In this document: piece after piece, positions 21,954 through 29,094 of the stretch | How positions within the stretch are numbered: the stretch's first letter is position 1 | Layout: the number at the start of each line of letters is the position of its first letter | From: Candidatus Methylomirabilota bacterium | GTDB taxonomy: Bacteria > Methylomirabilota > Methylomirabilia > Rokubacteriales > CSP1-6 | Length of the DNA stretch: 32,776 bases | Direction: 5' to 3' | Assembly (NCBI GenBank): GCA_036001065.1 | Contig: DASYUQ010000173.1 | Location: forward strand, 1 to 32,776 | The notes under the pieces: generated by a model | Seen by the model: the letters and a program-made list of their open reading frames with translations, nothing else | Told to the model about the DNA's origin: nothing | Databases searched by the model: none | Translations under genes and position numbers: made by a program

Positions 21954-22857
21954 GGTCGCCGTGCGGACCGAGTACCGCGAGGAGCCCTGCAAGGCCGCCC
22001 TGAACCGCGTGACGGGGATGGGCTTCCACTGGTCGCTCAACCCCTACATGGGCTGCGAGCACCAGTGTACCTTTTGCTACGTGCGCGCCTTCGAGCGGCG
22101 CGCCGATCGGCCCTGGGACGAGCGCTACGGCCAGTCGATCCGCGTCAAGGTGAACGTGGCCGAGGTGCTGGGCCGGGAGCTCGGGCGCCCGTCGTGGAAG
22201 CGCGAGCTGGTGGCCATCGGCGCCGCGACGGATCCCTACCAGCCGGCCGAGGGGCGCTATCGCCTGACGCGCCGGTGTCTGGAGGTGCTGGCCGCGGCGC
22301 GCAACCCCTTCAGCCTCATCACGCGCGGGCCCATGATCGTGCGCGACATCGACGTCCTCCAGCAGGCCGCCCGCCGCGCCGAGGTCGACGTCACCTTCTC
22401 CATCCCCACGCTCGATCCCGAGGTGTGGCGCAAGACCGAGATCGGCACCGCGCCGCCCCGCCAGCGCCTCCGCGCGGTGCGCAGGCTCGTGGACGCCGGC
22501 ATCAAGGCCGGCATCGGCCTGGCGCCGATCCTGCCCGGCATCTCCGACCGCCCGGAGCAGCTCGCCGAGGTCGTCCGCGCCGCCCGCGACGCCGGCGCCA
22601 CCCACGTCTGGTGCAACGTGCTCTACCTGAAGCCCGGCACCCGCGAGCATTTTCTAGAGTCCCTGGCCCGCGAGTGGCCCTCGCTCCTGCCCCGCTACCA
22701 GCGCCTCTACGCCGGCCGCGCCTACCTGGACCAGCGCGTGTCGGAGCCGGTCAAGCAACAGGTGGCAGCGCTGCGCGAGGAGCTGGGGATCGCGGATCGG
22801 CGGGAGGTGAAGCTGGAGCCGTCGGCGGAGCCCGAGCAGCTCGCGCTGGCGATCTAG
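21952..22857 (+). CDS. Radical SAM protein, Rv2578c / spore-photoproduct-lyase-like
   Basis: 301 aa. The iron-sulfur motif CxxxCxxC is Cys35, Cys39, Cys42 (GCEHQCTFCYVRAFERR), preceded by NPYMGC as in the Rv2578c-type group distantly related to spore photoproduct lyase. Barrel motifs follow: IGAATDPYQPAE, LITRGPMIVRDIDVL, VTFSIPTLDPEVWRKTE, IGLAPILPGISD. No additional Cys cluster is obvious, so it has one 4Fe-4S site. Substrate unknown in this group. The ATG at 21952 overlaps a TATAAT -10; if that promoter is used the real start is GTG 21961, three codons in, on a leaderless message. Confidence 0.92.
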   Translation: MVAVRTEYREEPCKAALNRVTGMGFHWSLNPYMGCEHQCTFCYVRAFERRADRPWDERYGQSIRVKVNVAEVLGRELGRPSWKRELVAIGAATDPYQPAEGRYRLTRRCLEVLAAARNPFSLITRGPMIVRDIDVLQQAARRAEVDVTFSIPTLDPEVWRKTEIGTAPPRQRLRAVRRLVDAGIKAGIGLAPILPGISDRPEQLAEVVRAARDAGATHVWCNVLYLKPGTREHFLESLAREWPSLLPRYQRLYAGRAYLDQRVSEPVKQQVAALREELGIADRREVKLEPSAEPEQLALAI

Positions 22858-23050
22858 GCCGAATCGCCTCGCCCGGAACGCGCCGGCACGAAAGAATACG
22901 AGCAATCGACGTGGAAGTGTGTCATGCTCGGCCGGTCTGGTTCGGCCGTCGGTTCATTGGAACCCCCTCCCTATCAGACTTCGTCCCTGGCGCCGTCTTC
23001 CGCGCTCTAGGGCGACGGTCTTACAGCGGGAGATCTCGGAGGGGAACGCC

Positions 23051-23341
23051 ATGGCTCACAAACTCTTCGTCGGCAGTCTCTCTTTCTCCACGTCTACGGA
23101 GCGGCTCCGGGAGCTCTTTGCCGGGGCCGGCGCTGTGGAGTCCGCCGCGGTCGTCGTCGATCGGGACACCGGCCGCTCGCGCGGGTTCGGCTTCGTCGAG
23201 ATGGCGACGGCCGAGGAGGCCGACCAGGCGGTCGCGCGCTTCAATGGCCACGAGCTCGATGGCCGTCAACTCAAGGTCGAGCTGGCCAAGGGCACGGGTG
23301 GTGGACCGCAGCGCCCCGGCGCGCGCCGCGATCGCTGGTAG
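23051..23341 (+). CDS. RRM-type RNA-binding protein
   Basis: A single RNA-recognition motif, 96 aa. RNP2 is LFVGSL at residues 5-10 and RNP1 is RGFGFVEM at about 44-51, with the usual aromatic residues, and a Gly/Arg-rich tail (GGGPQRPGARRDRW). It resembles the cyanobacterial-type Rbp proteins, which bind RNA and often respond to cold. ATG 23051 has GGAGGGGAA upstream, and the 190-bp leader before it is non-coding and could hold regulation. Two small genes follow closely. Confidence 0.93.
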   Translation: MAHKLFVGSLSFSTSTERLRELFAGAGAVESAAVVVDRDTGRSRGFGFVEMATAEEADQAVARFNGHELDGRQLKVELAKGTGGGPQRPGARRDRW

Positions 23342-23345
23342 TTCC

Positions 23346-23561
23346 GTGCAAGTGGTCGCCTTCATGACGCCCGCGCGCCCGGAGTGGCGGTGGCGCATCG
23401 TCAACTACGCCGGGGAGATGGTCGAAGAATCGTCTCGCGTGTTCCCGACCATTGCCACGGCCGTGGCCGCGGGCTCGCAGCGGCTCGACGAGATGAACGC
23501 CGTCGATCTCTCGGTGCGCCAGAACCCGTACGGCTCGACGTCACACCTGCGGGGCCGGTAA
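23346..23561 (+). CDS. Small uncharacterised protein
   Basis: 71 aa from GTG 23346; GTG 23352 and ATG 23364 are alternatives. It reads TPARPEWRWRIVNYAGEMVE, then a Ser/Thr strand and TAVAAGSQRLDEMNAVDLS, ending YGSTSHLRGR. The WRWRIVNYAGEMVEES part looks like a two-stranded hairpin similar to small stress-related or RHS-like strands; not recognised with confidence. It begins 5 nt after the RRM gene and ends 2 nt before the next, so all three are co-transcribed. Confidence 0.6.
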   Translation: MQVVAFMTPARPEWRWRIVNYAGEMVEESSRVFPTIATAVAAGSQRLDEMNAVDLSVRQNPYGSTSHLRGR

Positions 23562-23562
23562 C

Positions 23563-23832
23563 ATGGAACCCGGCGACCGGAAGATGTTCGCGCCCGTGTT
23601 CAGACGCCAGGCCCGATCACCCGAAGCCGAGGTGTGCGCCGTCTTGGGCGCCTGCGAAGTCGGCGCCACGGCGGCATGCCTGGCCGACGAGCTCGTGCGC
23701 TCGGGCCGTGCGATCGGCGTCCGAGCCGCGGTCACCAAGCGCGTCGTGGAGCTTCTCGACGATCTGGAGCGCGTGGCGCAGGTCGAACGCATTCCCGATG
23801 GCCGCTACCGCGTGGTGAAAACCAAGCGGTGA
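23563..23832 (+). CDS. Small protein, possible winged-helix DNA-binding fold
   Basis: 89 aa. After a charged N-terminus come helix-like stretches EVCAVLGACEVGATAACLAD, RAAVTKRVVELLDDLERVAQ and a terminal strand pair IPDGRYRVVK, the order of a winged helix (helices then wing). Two Cys residues lie in the first helix. No family recognised, so the DNA-binding idea is inference. ATG 23563 directly follows the previous stop. Confidence 0.6.
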   Translation: MEPGDRKMFAPVFRRQARSPEAEVCAVLGACEVGATAACLADELVRSGRAIGVRAAVTKRVVELLDDLERVAQVERIPDGRYRVVKTKR

Positions 23833-23850
23833 GACGGTCGGGGACGTCTG

Positions 23851-24438
23851 ATGCCGAGAATGCTCGTTGATCAGGCGGCGACCGCGCTGGCCCAGACCAG
23901 CGGGTTCTCTCAGGACGAACGGCACGCGATCATCACCCTCGTCAGCGAACAGGCGATCCGGGACCACGCGGTAGACGACGCGCATTCCGCGGTGCTCGGT
24001 CAGATGGGTGCGCGGGACTTCGAGTGGCCCGAATTCGATCGCTGGCAGACCCTCTTCGAGCGGCGCGGCGCATTCCCGCCTCTGTGGGACGGGCTCGAGC
24101 AGCGGCCGCGCCGTGACGCGTCCTTCCCGGTCTGGGAGGCCTATCAGACGCGCAAGCTTTATCTACTAATCGACTGGCTCCACGCGCTCGTCGCCACCCG
24201 CGCCGAGATGCGCGCCGCGCTGACGCGGTACACGGTCCGGGGCCTCCACGCGCAGATCAGGCGCCAGAGCGCGGGCATCACCTGCCCCGCCTGCGATCCG
24301 CTGAACCACGAGAACGTGCCGAGCAATGCGAGCGCCGTCCCGCCCTTTCACCCCGGCTGCCGCTGCCTGATCCTGGCGAGCCATCCGGCGCCCCCATTGC
24401 CCCACGGGAAGACGAACGGCGTCGCTACGCGGAGCTGA
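23851..24438 (+). CDS. Uncharacterised protein with Mu gpF-like C-terminal Cys motif
   Basis: 195 aa, soluble. The N-terminal two-thirds are helical (AIITLVSEQAIRDHAVDDAH, YLLIDWLHALVATRAEMRAAL). The C-terminal part has GITCPACDPLN then PPFHPGCRCLIL, i.e. CxxC about 20 residues before a PxHPxCRC. That ending is typical of the phage Mu F-like minor head/ADP-ribosyltransferase-related domain, where it probably binds zinc. No phage genes surround it and the rest of that domain is not obvious. Begins 18 nt after the preceding stop. Confidence 0.65.
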   Translation: MPRMLVDQAATALAQTSGFSQDERHAIITLVSEQAIRDHAVDDAHSAVLGQMGARDFEWPEFDRWQTLFERRGAFPPLWDGLEQRPRRDASFPVWEAYQTRKLYLLIDWLHALVATRAEMRAALTRYTVRGLHAQIRRQSAGITCPACDPLNHENVPSNASAVPPFHPGCRCLILASHPAPPLPHGKTNGVATRS

Positions 24439-24491
24439 CTAGGGAGGGGACGCCGGCCGGCGGGACGTGAAGCGGGGCCCGTGCCGTTCTG

Positions 24492-24519
24492 GCCGGGGAG
24501 ATTACCTATTTTCCCCGGC
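24492..24519 (+). other. 8-bp stem-loop in the leader of the heptad-repeat gene
   Basis: GCCGGGGA and TCCCCGGC pair across a 12-nt loop in the non-coding stretch 24439-24625. It may terminate the upstream transcript or act in the leader of the next gene; a T-run is not evident. Confidence 0.35.
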
Positions 24520-24625
24520 TGTGGAGGATGGCCGTCTTCCCCGCTCGTCAAGGAATCCAAGCAGTTTTGCGCACGGAAATTTCTGGCACGAATCCTGCCG
24601 TCTCAGCCACGAGAGGAGGAACACT

Positions 24626-25108
24626 ATGAAACGCCTCTTGTGGGTCACCAGCATCTGCGCCGGGGTCATTCTCGTCGCGTTCGCTGCCACTGCGCAGGAC
24701 GTGAAGAGCGACCGACAGGACATCCGGCAGGACCGCAAAGACGTCCGCGAGGACACGCGGGACATCCGCCAGGACCGCCGGGACATTCGCCGCGACACGC
24801 GCGACATCAGACAGGATCGCCGAGAGATCCGCGAGGACGCGCGGGAGATCCGGCAAGACCGGCGGGACATCGCCAGAGACCGCCAGAAGCTACGTGACGC
24901 TTACAAGTCGGGCGACCCGAACGCCATCAAGGCCGCGAAGGAGCAGCTGGAGAAAGATCGGCGCGAGCTGCGTGGCGACGTCAAGGATCGGCGCGCGGAC
25001 GAGCGAGACCTCCACGAGGATCGTCAGGACCGGCGTGAAGACCGGCGGGACGTCCGCCAAGATCGGCGTCAGTTGCGCCGCGACAGCGACGCGCAGCGCG
25101 ACCGTTAA
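24626..25108 (+). CDS. Exported heptad-repeat protein rich in Arg, Asp and Gln
   Basis: 160 aa. Sec signal peptide (MKRLLWVTSICAGVILVAFA, cleavage near ATAQ-D), then almost only charged residues arranged as a 7-residue repeat of the type DIRQDRR / DIRRDTR / EIREDAR for about 60 residues. A short non-repeat linker (YKSGDPNAIKAAKEQLEKD) follows, then a second block (RDLHEDRQDRREDRRDVRQD). One Ile/Val per heptad predicts a long charged helix or weak coiled coil in the periplasm. Its ribosome site is GAGAGGAGG. Similar RD-repeat exported proteins are known only as hypotheticals. The stop shares TTAA with the convergent FAH gene. Confidence 0.85.
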   Translation: MKRLLWVTSICAGVILVAFAATAQDVKSDRQDIRQDRKDVREDTRDIRQDRRDIRRDTRDIRQDRREIREDAREIRQDRRDIARDRQKLRDAYKSGDPNAIKAAKEQLEKDRRELRGDVKDRRADERDLHEDRQDRREDRRDVRQDRRQLRRDSDAQRDR

Positions 25109-26088
25109 ACAGTCCGGGGTCGGACGTTGAGGCGCGGCGCTCCGTCTCGCACACGCTCGGCGCGGACGGGCGTCGTGAGGGTGCCGAGCCCCTCGATCCC
25201 CGCCGTCATCGTGGCCCCCGGCTTGAGGAAGATCCCGCGGGCCATGCCCACGCCCGTGGGCGTCCCGGTGGCGATGAGATCTCCCGGCTCGAGCGTCAGG
25301 ATGCAGGAGAGATACTCGATCTGCTCCCGGACGTCGAAGATCATCTTGCCGGTGTCGGAGTCCTGCATGACCTCGTCGTTCACGGCCAGCCGCATGCGCA
25401 GCTTCTGCGGATCCGCGATGCAGGATCGTGGAACGAGCCACGGTCCCACCGGCGCGAAGGTCTCGAAGCACTTGCCGTGGAACCAGTCGAACTTGAACGG
25501 GTAGTCGGATCGCATGTTGCAGTCGCGGGCAGAGACGTCGTTGACGATCGTGTAGCCCGCCACGTGGTCGAGGGCGCGCGCGGCGGGGATCCGGCGACCG
25601 CGCCGCCCGATCACCACGCCGAGCTCGACCTCCCAGTCGACCTGGGCCGACTCGGGCGGGATCATCACCGCCGCTCCCGGGGCGATCACGTTCTCGGGCA
25701 GCTTCAGGAAGAAGTAGGGCTTGCTCTGCGACTTCGCCGCCAGTGCGCTTCCCATTTCCTGCGCGTGCTCGCGGTAGTTCGCCGCGGCGCAGAAGATGCG
25801 GCGGGGCGTCAGCGGGGCCAGGAGTCGCGAGCCGCCCCGGGGCACGGGCTGGATCCGGCCGGTGGACAGCAGCTCGGCCCCGCGCGCGGCGAGGCGGGCG
25901 AGCGGGCGTTCGACCTCGGGCCAGGCCGCCAGGAGCGCGTCGACCGTCATCGGGGCCGCGGCCCCCTTGCCGAGCGGCCGCCCGGCGGCCCGGTGCACGG
26001 CCTCGAGATCGAGGAGCTTGCCGTCGAGGACCAGGCCTGCGCGGGGACCGCTGACGTCCTTGTAGGTCGCGAGCGCGAACGAGCTCAT
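25105..26088 (-). CDS. Fumarylacetoacetate hydrolase (FAH) family protein
   Basis: 327 aa. Carries the catalytic FAH core: CAAANYREHAQEMG at the entrance, metal-binding acids in VDWEVELGVVIGR, then YTIVNDVSARDCN, KCFETFAPVGPWLV, and the C-terminal LEPGDLIATGTPTGVGM, a hallmark. FAH proteins cleave or decarboxylate oxo-acids from aromatic ring breakdown (fumarylpyruvate, acylpyruvate, oxalocrotonate or 2-hydroxyhepta-2,4-diene-dioate types). It is the last gene of the dioxygenase-transporter operon, 27 nt after the zinc dehydrogenase. This position supports a role after ring cleavage. The exact reaction is not set by sequence. Confidence 0.93.
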   Translation of the reverse strand: MSSFALATYKDVSGPRAGLVLDGKLLDLEAVHRAAGRPLGKGAAAPMTVDALLAAWPEVERPLARLAARGAELLSTGRIQPVPRGGSRLLAPLTPRRIFCAAANYREHAQEMGSALAAKSQSKPYFFLKLPENVIAPGAAVMIPPESAQVDWEVELGVVIGRRGRRIPAARALDHVAGYTIVNDVSARDCNMRSDYPFKFDWFHGKCFETFAPVGPWLVPRSCIADPQKLRMRLAVNDEVMQDSDTGKMIFDVREQIEYLSCILTLEPGDLIATGTPTGVGMARGIFLKPGATMTAGIEGLGTLTTPVRAERVRDGAPRLNVRPRTV

Positions 26089-26115
26089 CGAGTCGCCCCC
26101 ATCATGGACTGAAGA

Positions 26116-27147
26116 TCATGGAATGAGGATCACTTTGCCGAAGTTCTTGCGGTCGGCGACGTAGCGTTGGGCGGCCGCCGCCTCGGCGAGCGGAAAGGCC
26201 CGGTCGACGACCGCCTTGAGCTTGCCCTCGCCGGTGAGGCGGATCACCTCGTCCAGCGCGTCGCGGGTGTAGCCGGCCGTGAAGAGGAGGGAGGCGTGGC
26301 CGCGATAGAGCGCCCGGATGTCGATGCTGGCCTGGCTGCCGCCGTGGGTGCCACACGTGACCACCCGGCCGGCTCTCGCGAGCGAGGCCAGGCTCCGGTC
26401 CCAGGTGGCGGCGCCGATGTTCTCGAAGACCACGTCCGCGCCCCAGCCGTCGGTGAGCCGGCGGACCTCCTTGGGGAGATCGTTCGTCGCGTAATTGATG
26501 CCGGCCTCGGCGCCGAGCGTTCTCGCCCGCTCGAGCTTCTCGTCGCTTCCCGCCGCGGCCAGCACCCGGGCGCCGCGCAACTTGGCGATCTGGATCCCCG
26601 CCACGCCGAGCCCGCTGCCCGCGGCCATGATCAGCACCGTCTCGCCCGGCTGCACGCGGGCCAGCGTGACGAGGAGCTGCCAGGCCACCGCGTAGGAGAG
26701 CGGCAAGCACGCGGCGTCCTCGAACGACAGCGCCGCGGGGAGCAGGACGACATTGGTGGCCGGGACACGGACGAGCTCGGCGTACCCCCCGTGCCGGTGC
26801 ACGCCCACCACTCTCAGGTTGAGGCACGCGTTCTCGGCGCCCCGCCGGCACAGCGGGCAGGCGCCGCACGTGATGAGCGGGCTCACGGCGACCCGGTCGT
26901 TGACCCGCGGCCCTGCCTGGCCCGGCCCGATCGCCACGACCTCGCCGCAGGGGTCGGCGCCGGAGACGTGCGGGAGCGTGATGCCGAAGCCCGCGCCTTT
27001 CTCGCGCGCCTCGAGATCGAGCGTGCGGTTCACCGAGCAGGCACGGACGCGGACCAGGACTTCGCCGGCCTGGGGGACCGGGTCGGGCACGTCGCGGTAG
27101 CGCAGGACCTCGGGGCCGCCGAACTCGTCGAAGACGACGGCTTTCAC
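26116..27147 (-). CDS. Zinc-binding dehydrogenase / quinone oxidoreductase-like (MDR)
   Basis: 343 aa from GTG 27147. The N-terminus MKAVVFDEFGGPEVLRYRDV is of the QOR type. The structural-zinc Cys set is intact (Cys94, 97, 100, 108 in TCGACPLCRRGAENAC). The Rossmann loop reads VLIMAAGSGLGVAGIQIAK. At the catalytic-zinc position the usual Cys is not obvious (ACSVNRTLD), though His60 is present, so the catalytic metal site is uncertain. The GTG overlaps the stop of the binding-protein gene by 4 nt (GTGA). It should reduce or oxidise an intermediate handled by this operon; the substrate is unknown. Confidence 0.92.
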   Translation of the reverse strand: MKAVVFDEFGGPEVLRYRDVPDPVPQAGEVLVRVRACSVNRTLDLEAREKGAGFGITLPHVSGADPCGEVVAIGPGQAGPRVNDRVAVSPLITCGACPLCRRGAENACLNLRVVGVHRHGGYAELVRVPATNVVLLPAALSFEDAACLPLSYAVAWQLLVTLARVQPGETVLIMAAGSGLGVAGIQIAKLRGARVLAAAGSDEKLERARTLGAEAGINYATNDLPKEVRRLTDGWGADVVFENIGAATWDRSLASLARAGRVVTCGTHGGSQASIDIRALYRGHASLLFTAGYTRDALDEVIRLTGEGKLKAVVDRAFPLAEAAAAQRYVADRKNFGKVILIP

Positions 27148-28358
27148 GGAGCCGGGTAGACGATCTTCGCGCCGGGCGCGGCAAACTCCTTCGGCCAGAC
27201 GACCACCCAGCGCCCGTTCTGGACCTGCTTGACCTTGGTGTACTCGGGCCCGTAGTTGTTGGGGCCGTCGAAGCCCAGCTTGCCGTACACGGTGTCCACC
27301 TTGTTGGCCTTGAGCCAGGCCGCCAGCACCTTGTCGTCGAGGCTCCTGGTGGCGTTGACCGCGGCCTCGATCAGCTGCCACGACGCGAACGAGCTGGCGG
27401 CCTGCGTCTCGACGAACGGATAGGGCAAGCCGGCCTGCTTCGCGCGCTCGTGGAAGAGCTGGGAGAGCTGCTCGGCGGACGGATTGTTCGTCATCGGCGG
27501 GTGGGCCTCGAAGGAGGTGTAGGCCAATGCGAACGCCGACCCCGGCGCGTTGATGAGCGGGCCCGGCGCCGGGAACAGGTGGTACTGACCGCGCGGCTTG
27601 TAGCCGATCGTCTGGAACGCGTCGAGGAGCAGGTTGGCGTCGACGCCGATGGCGCCGACCCAGAGGAAATCGGGATTCGCCTCCTTGATGCGCGTCGCGA
27701 TCGGCGCGAAGTCACGGGCGCCGAACTCGTACTCGAGGTACAGGACCACCTTCATCCCGCGGGCGGCGGCGACCTCCCGGGCGCCCACCGAGATGAAGTG
27801 CACCGATGCGAACTTGCTCGTCACGACGGCGATCGTCCTGGGCGCCTGGCCCGTCGACTCCATGGCTTCGAAGACCTTTTTCGGCAGGCTCTTGTCCGGC
27901 TCGTTGCCGAGCGCGCTCACCGGAACGTGCATCGGGTAGGTCGCGAGCTTGGGGATCCCGAAGGAGTGGTGGATCAGCATCTTCTGGTAGCGCTGGGCCA
28001 CCGCCAGCGCGGAGAGGATGGCGTTGGTCGCGTAGGGGCCGATCAGCAGGTCGACCTTGTCGACCGTGATCAGGCGCTCGTACAGCGTTCGGGTCACGTC
28101 GGCCTTCGACTGGTCGTCGAGCAGGACCCACTCGACCGGCCGCCCCAGCAGCCCGTTGCGCTTGTTGATCTGCTCGATCGAGATCTCGCCGGCGATCTTG
28201 TGGACGAGGGACGTCGGGCCGAGGGGGCCGGTGAGGGCCAGGGTGCCGCCGATGCGGACGGGCGGGCCCGACGTCTCCGCGGCCGCGCGGGCCACGGGGA
28301 CCAGGGCGAGGATGCCACCGAGCAGCAAGATCAGGAGGGATCGGGTCGTCGGGCTCAT
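27144..28358 (-). CDS. ABC transporter substrate-binding protein (HAAT / Peripla_BP_6)
   Basis: 404 aa receptor with a Sec signal (MSPTTRSLLILLLGGILALV, cleavage near ARAAAE). Mature motifs: RIGGTLALTGPLGPTSLVHK, EWVLLDDQSKADVTRTLYER, DLLIGPYATNAILSALAVA, and late QAASSFASWQLIEAAV. It is a different subtype from the Tat-exported receptor at 4-1224. GAGGAGG precedes ATG 28358. It follows LivF by 28 nt and overlaps the dehydrogenase start, so it belongs to the operon. Neighbouring ring-cleavage genes suggest an aromatic or dicarboxylic ligand, inference only. Confidence 0.94.
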   Translation of the reverse strand: MSPTTRSLLILLLGGILALVPVARAAAETSGPPVRIGGTLALTGPLGPTSLVHKIAGEISIEQINKRNGLLGRPVEWVLLDDQSKADVTRTLYERLITVDKVDLLIGPYATNAILSALAVAQRYQKMLIHHSFGIPKLATYPMHVPVSALGNEPDKSLPKKVFEAMESTGQAPRTIAVVTSKFASVHFISVGAREVAAARGMKVVLYLEYEFGARDFAPIATRIKEANPDFLWVGAIGVDANLLLDAFQTIGYKPRGQYHLFPAPGPLINAPGSAFALAYTSFEAHPPMTNNPSAEQLSQLFHERAKQAGLPYPFVETQAASSFASWQLIEAAVNATRSLDDKVLAAWLKANKVDTVYGKLGFDGPNNYGPEYTKVKQVQNGRWVVVWPKEFAAPGAKIVYPAP

Positions 28359-28386
28359 GGGCGCCTCCTCGAGGGGCCACATGCTA

Positions 28387-29094
28387 TCACTGCTGGCCGA
28401 GGTAGGCCTCCCGGATCCGGGCATCCTGGGCGAGCTCCCGGGCCGCGCCCTCGGCGACGATCCGGCCCTGCTCGAGCACGTAGGCGCGGGCGGCGATGGC
28501 CAGGGCCTGGGCCACGTTCTGCTCGACCAGCAGCACCGCCACGCCGTCGCCGTGGATCGCGGCCACCACCTCGAACACGTTGTCCGCGATGGCCGGCGCC
28601 AGGCCGAGCGACGGCTCGTCCAGCAGGAGCAGGCGCGGGCGGGCCATGAGCGCCCGGCCGATCGCGCACATCTGCTGCTCGCCACCGGAGAGCGAGCCGG
28701 CGAGCTGGCGGCGCCGCGCTCGGAGGATCGGAAAGAGGCCGAAGACGCGCTCGAGGCTCTCGGGCCGGTGCGCGCGGGCCGCGGCAGCGTAGCAGCCGAT
28801 CTCCAAATTCTCCTCGACCGTCATGCCACCGAAGAGCCGGCGGCCCTCGGGGACCAGCGCGATGCCGTGATGGCAAAGACGGTGCGCCGGCAGCCGCCCG
28901 AGGTCCACCCCGTCGAAGCGCAGCGTCCCCGCCCGGATCGGTAAGAGGCCCGCCAGGGCATTGATGAGGGTCGTCTTGCCCGCGCCGTTGGGGCCGACGA
29001 CCGTGATGAGCTCGCGCTCGCCCATGACCAGGGAGACGTCCCAGACCGCGACGGCATCGCCGTAGGCCACGGTGAGGTGATCGACCTCAAGCAT
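28387..29094 (-). CDS. HAAT ABC transporter ATP-binding protein (LivF type)
   Basis: 235 aa ATPase subunit. Walker A GPNGAGKTT at residues 34-42, signature LSGGEQQ at 135-141, Walker B LLLLDEPSLGL with Glu160, and the LVEQN H-loop region where Gln stands at the usual His place, as is normal for LivF. VPEGRRLFGGMTVEENL is diagnostic of LivF. ATG 29094 overlaps the end of the fused LivM-LivG gene by 8 nt. It pairs with the LivG half of that protein. Confidence 0.96.
   Translation of the reverse strand: MLEVDHLTVAYGDAVAVWDVSLVMGERELITVVGPNGAGKTTLINALAGLLPIRAGTLRFDGVDLGRLPAHRLCHHGIALVPEGRRLFGGMTVEENLEIGCYAAAARAHRPESLERVFGLFPILRARRRQLAGSLSGGEQQMCAIGRALMARPRLLLLDEPSLGLAPAIADNVFEVVAAIHGDGVAVLLVEQNVAQALAIAARAYVLEQGRIVAEGAARELAQDARIREAYLGQQ

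Noticed and set aside
22065-23340. Long plus-strand frame overlapping the radical SAM and RRM genes
   Set aside because: Arg/Pro/Ala-rich shadow frame; only its last part from about 23346 is a plausible small gene.
24548-24870. Antisense frames opposite the heptad-repeat protein
   Set aside because: Repetitive frames such as SCRISR-type repeats follow directly from the 21-nt DNA period of the sense gene; no ribosome site.
24626-25108. 21-nt periodic repeats as a CRISPR array
   Set aside because: Repeats are contiguous, in frame and degenerate, with no spacers; they encode a protein.
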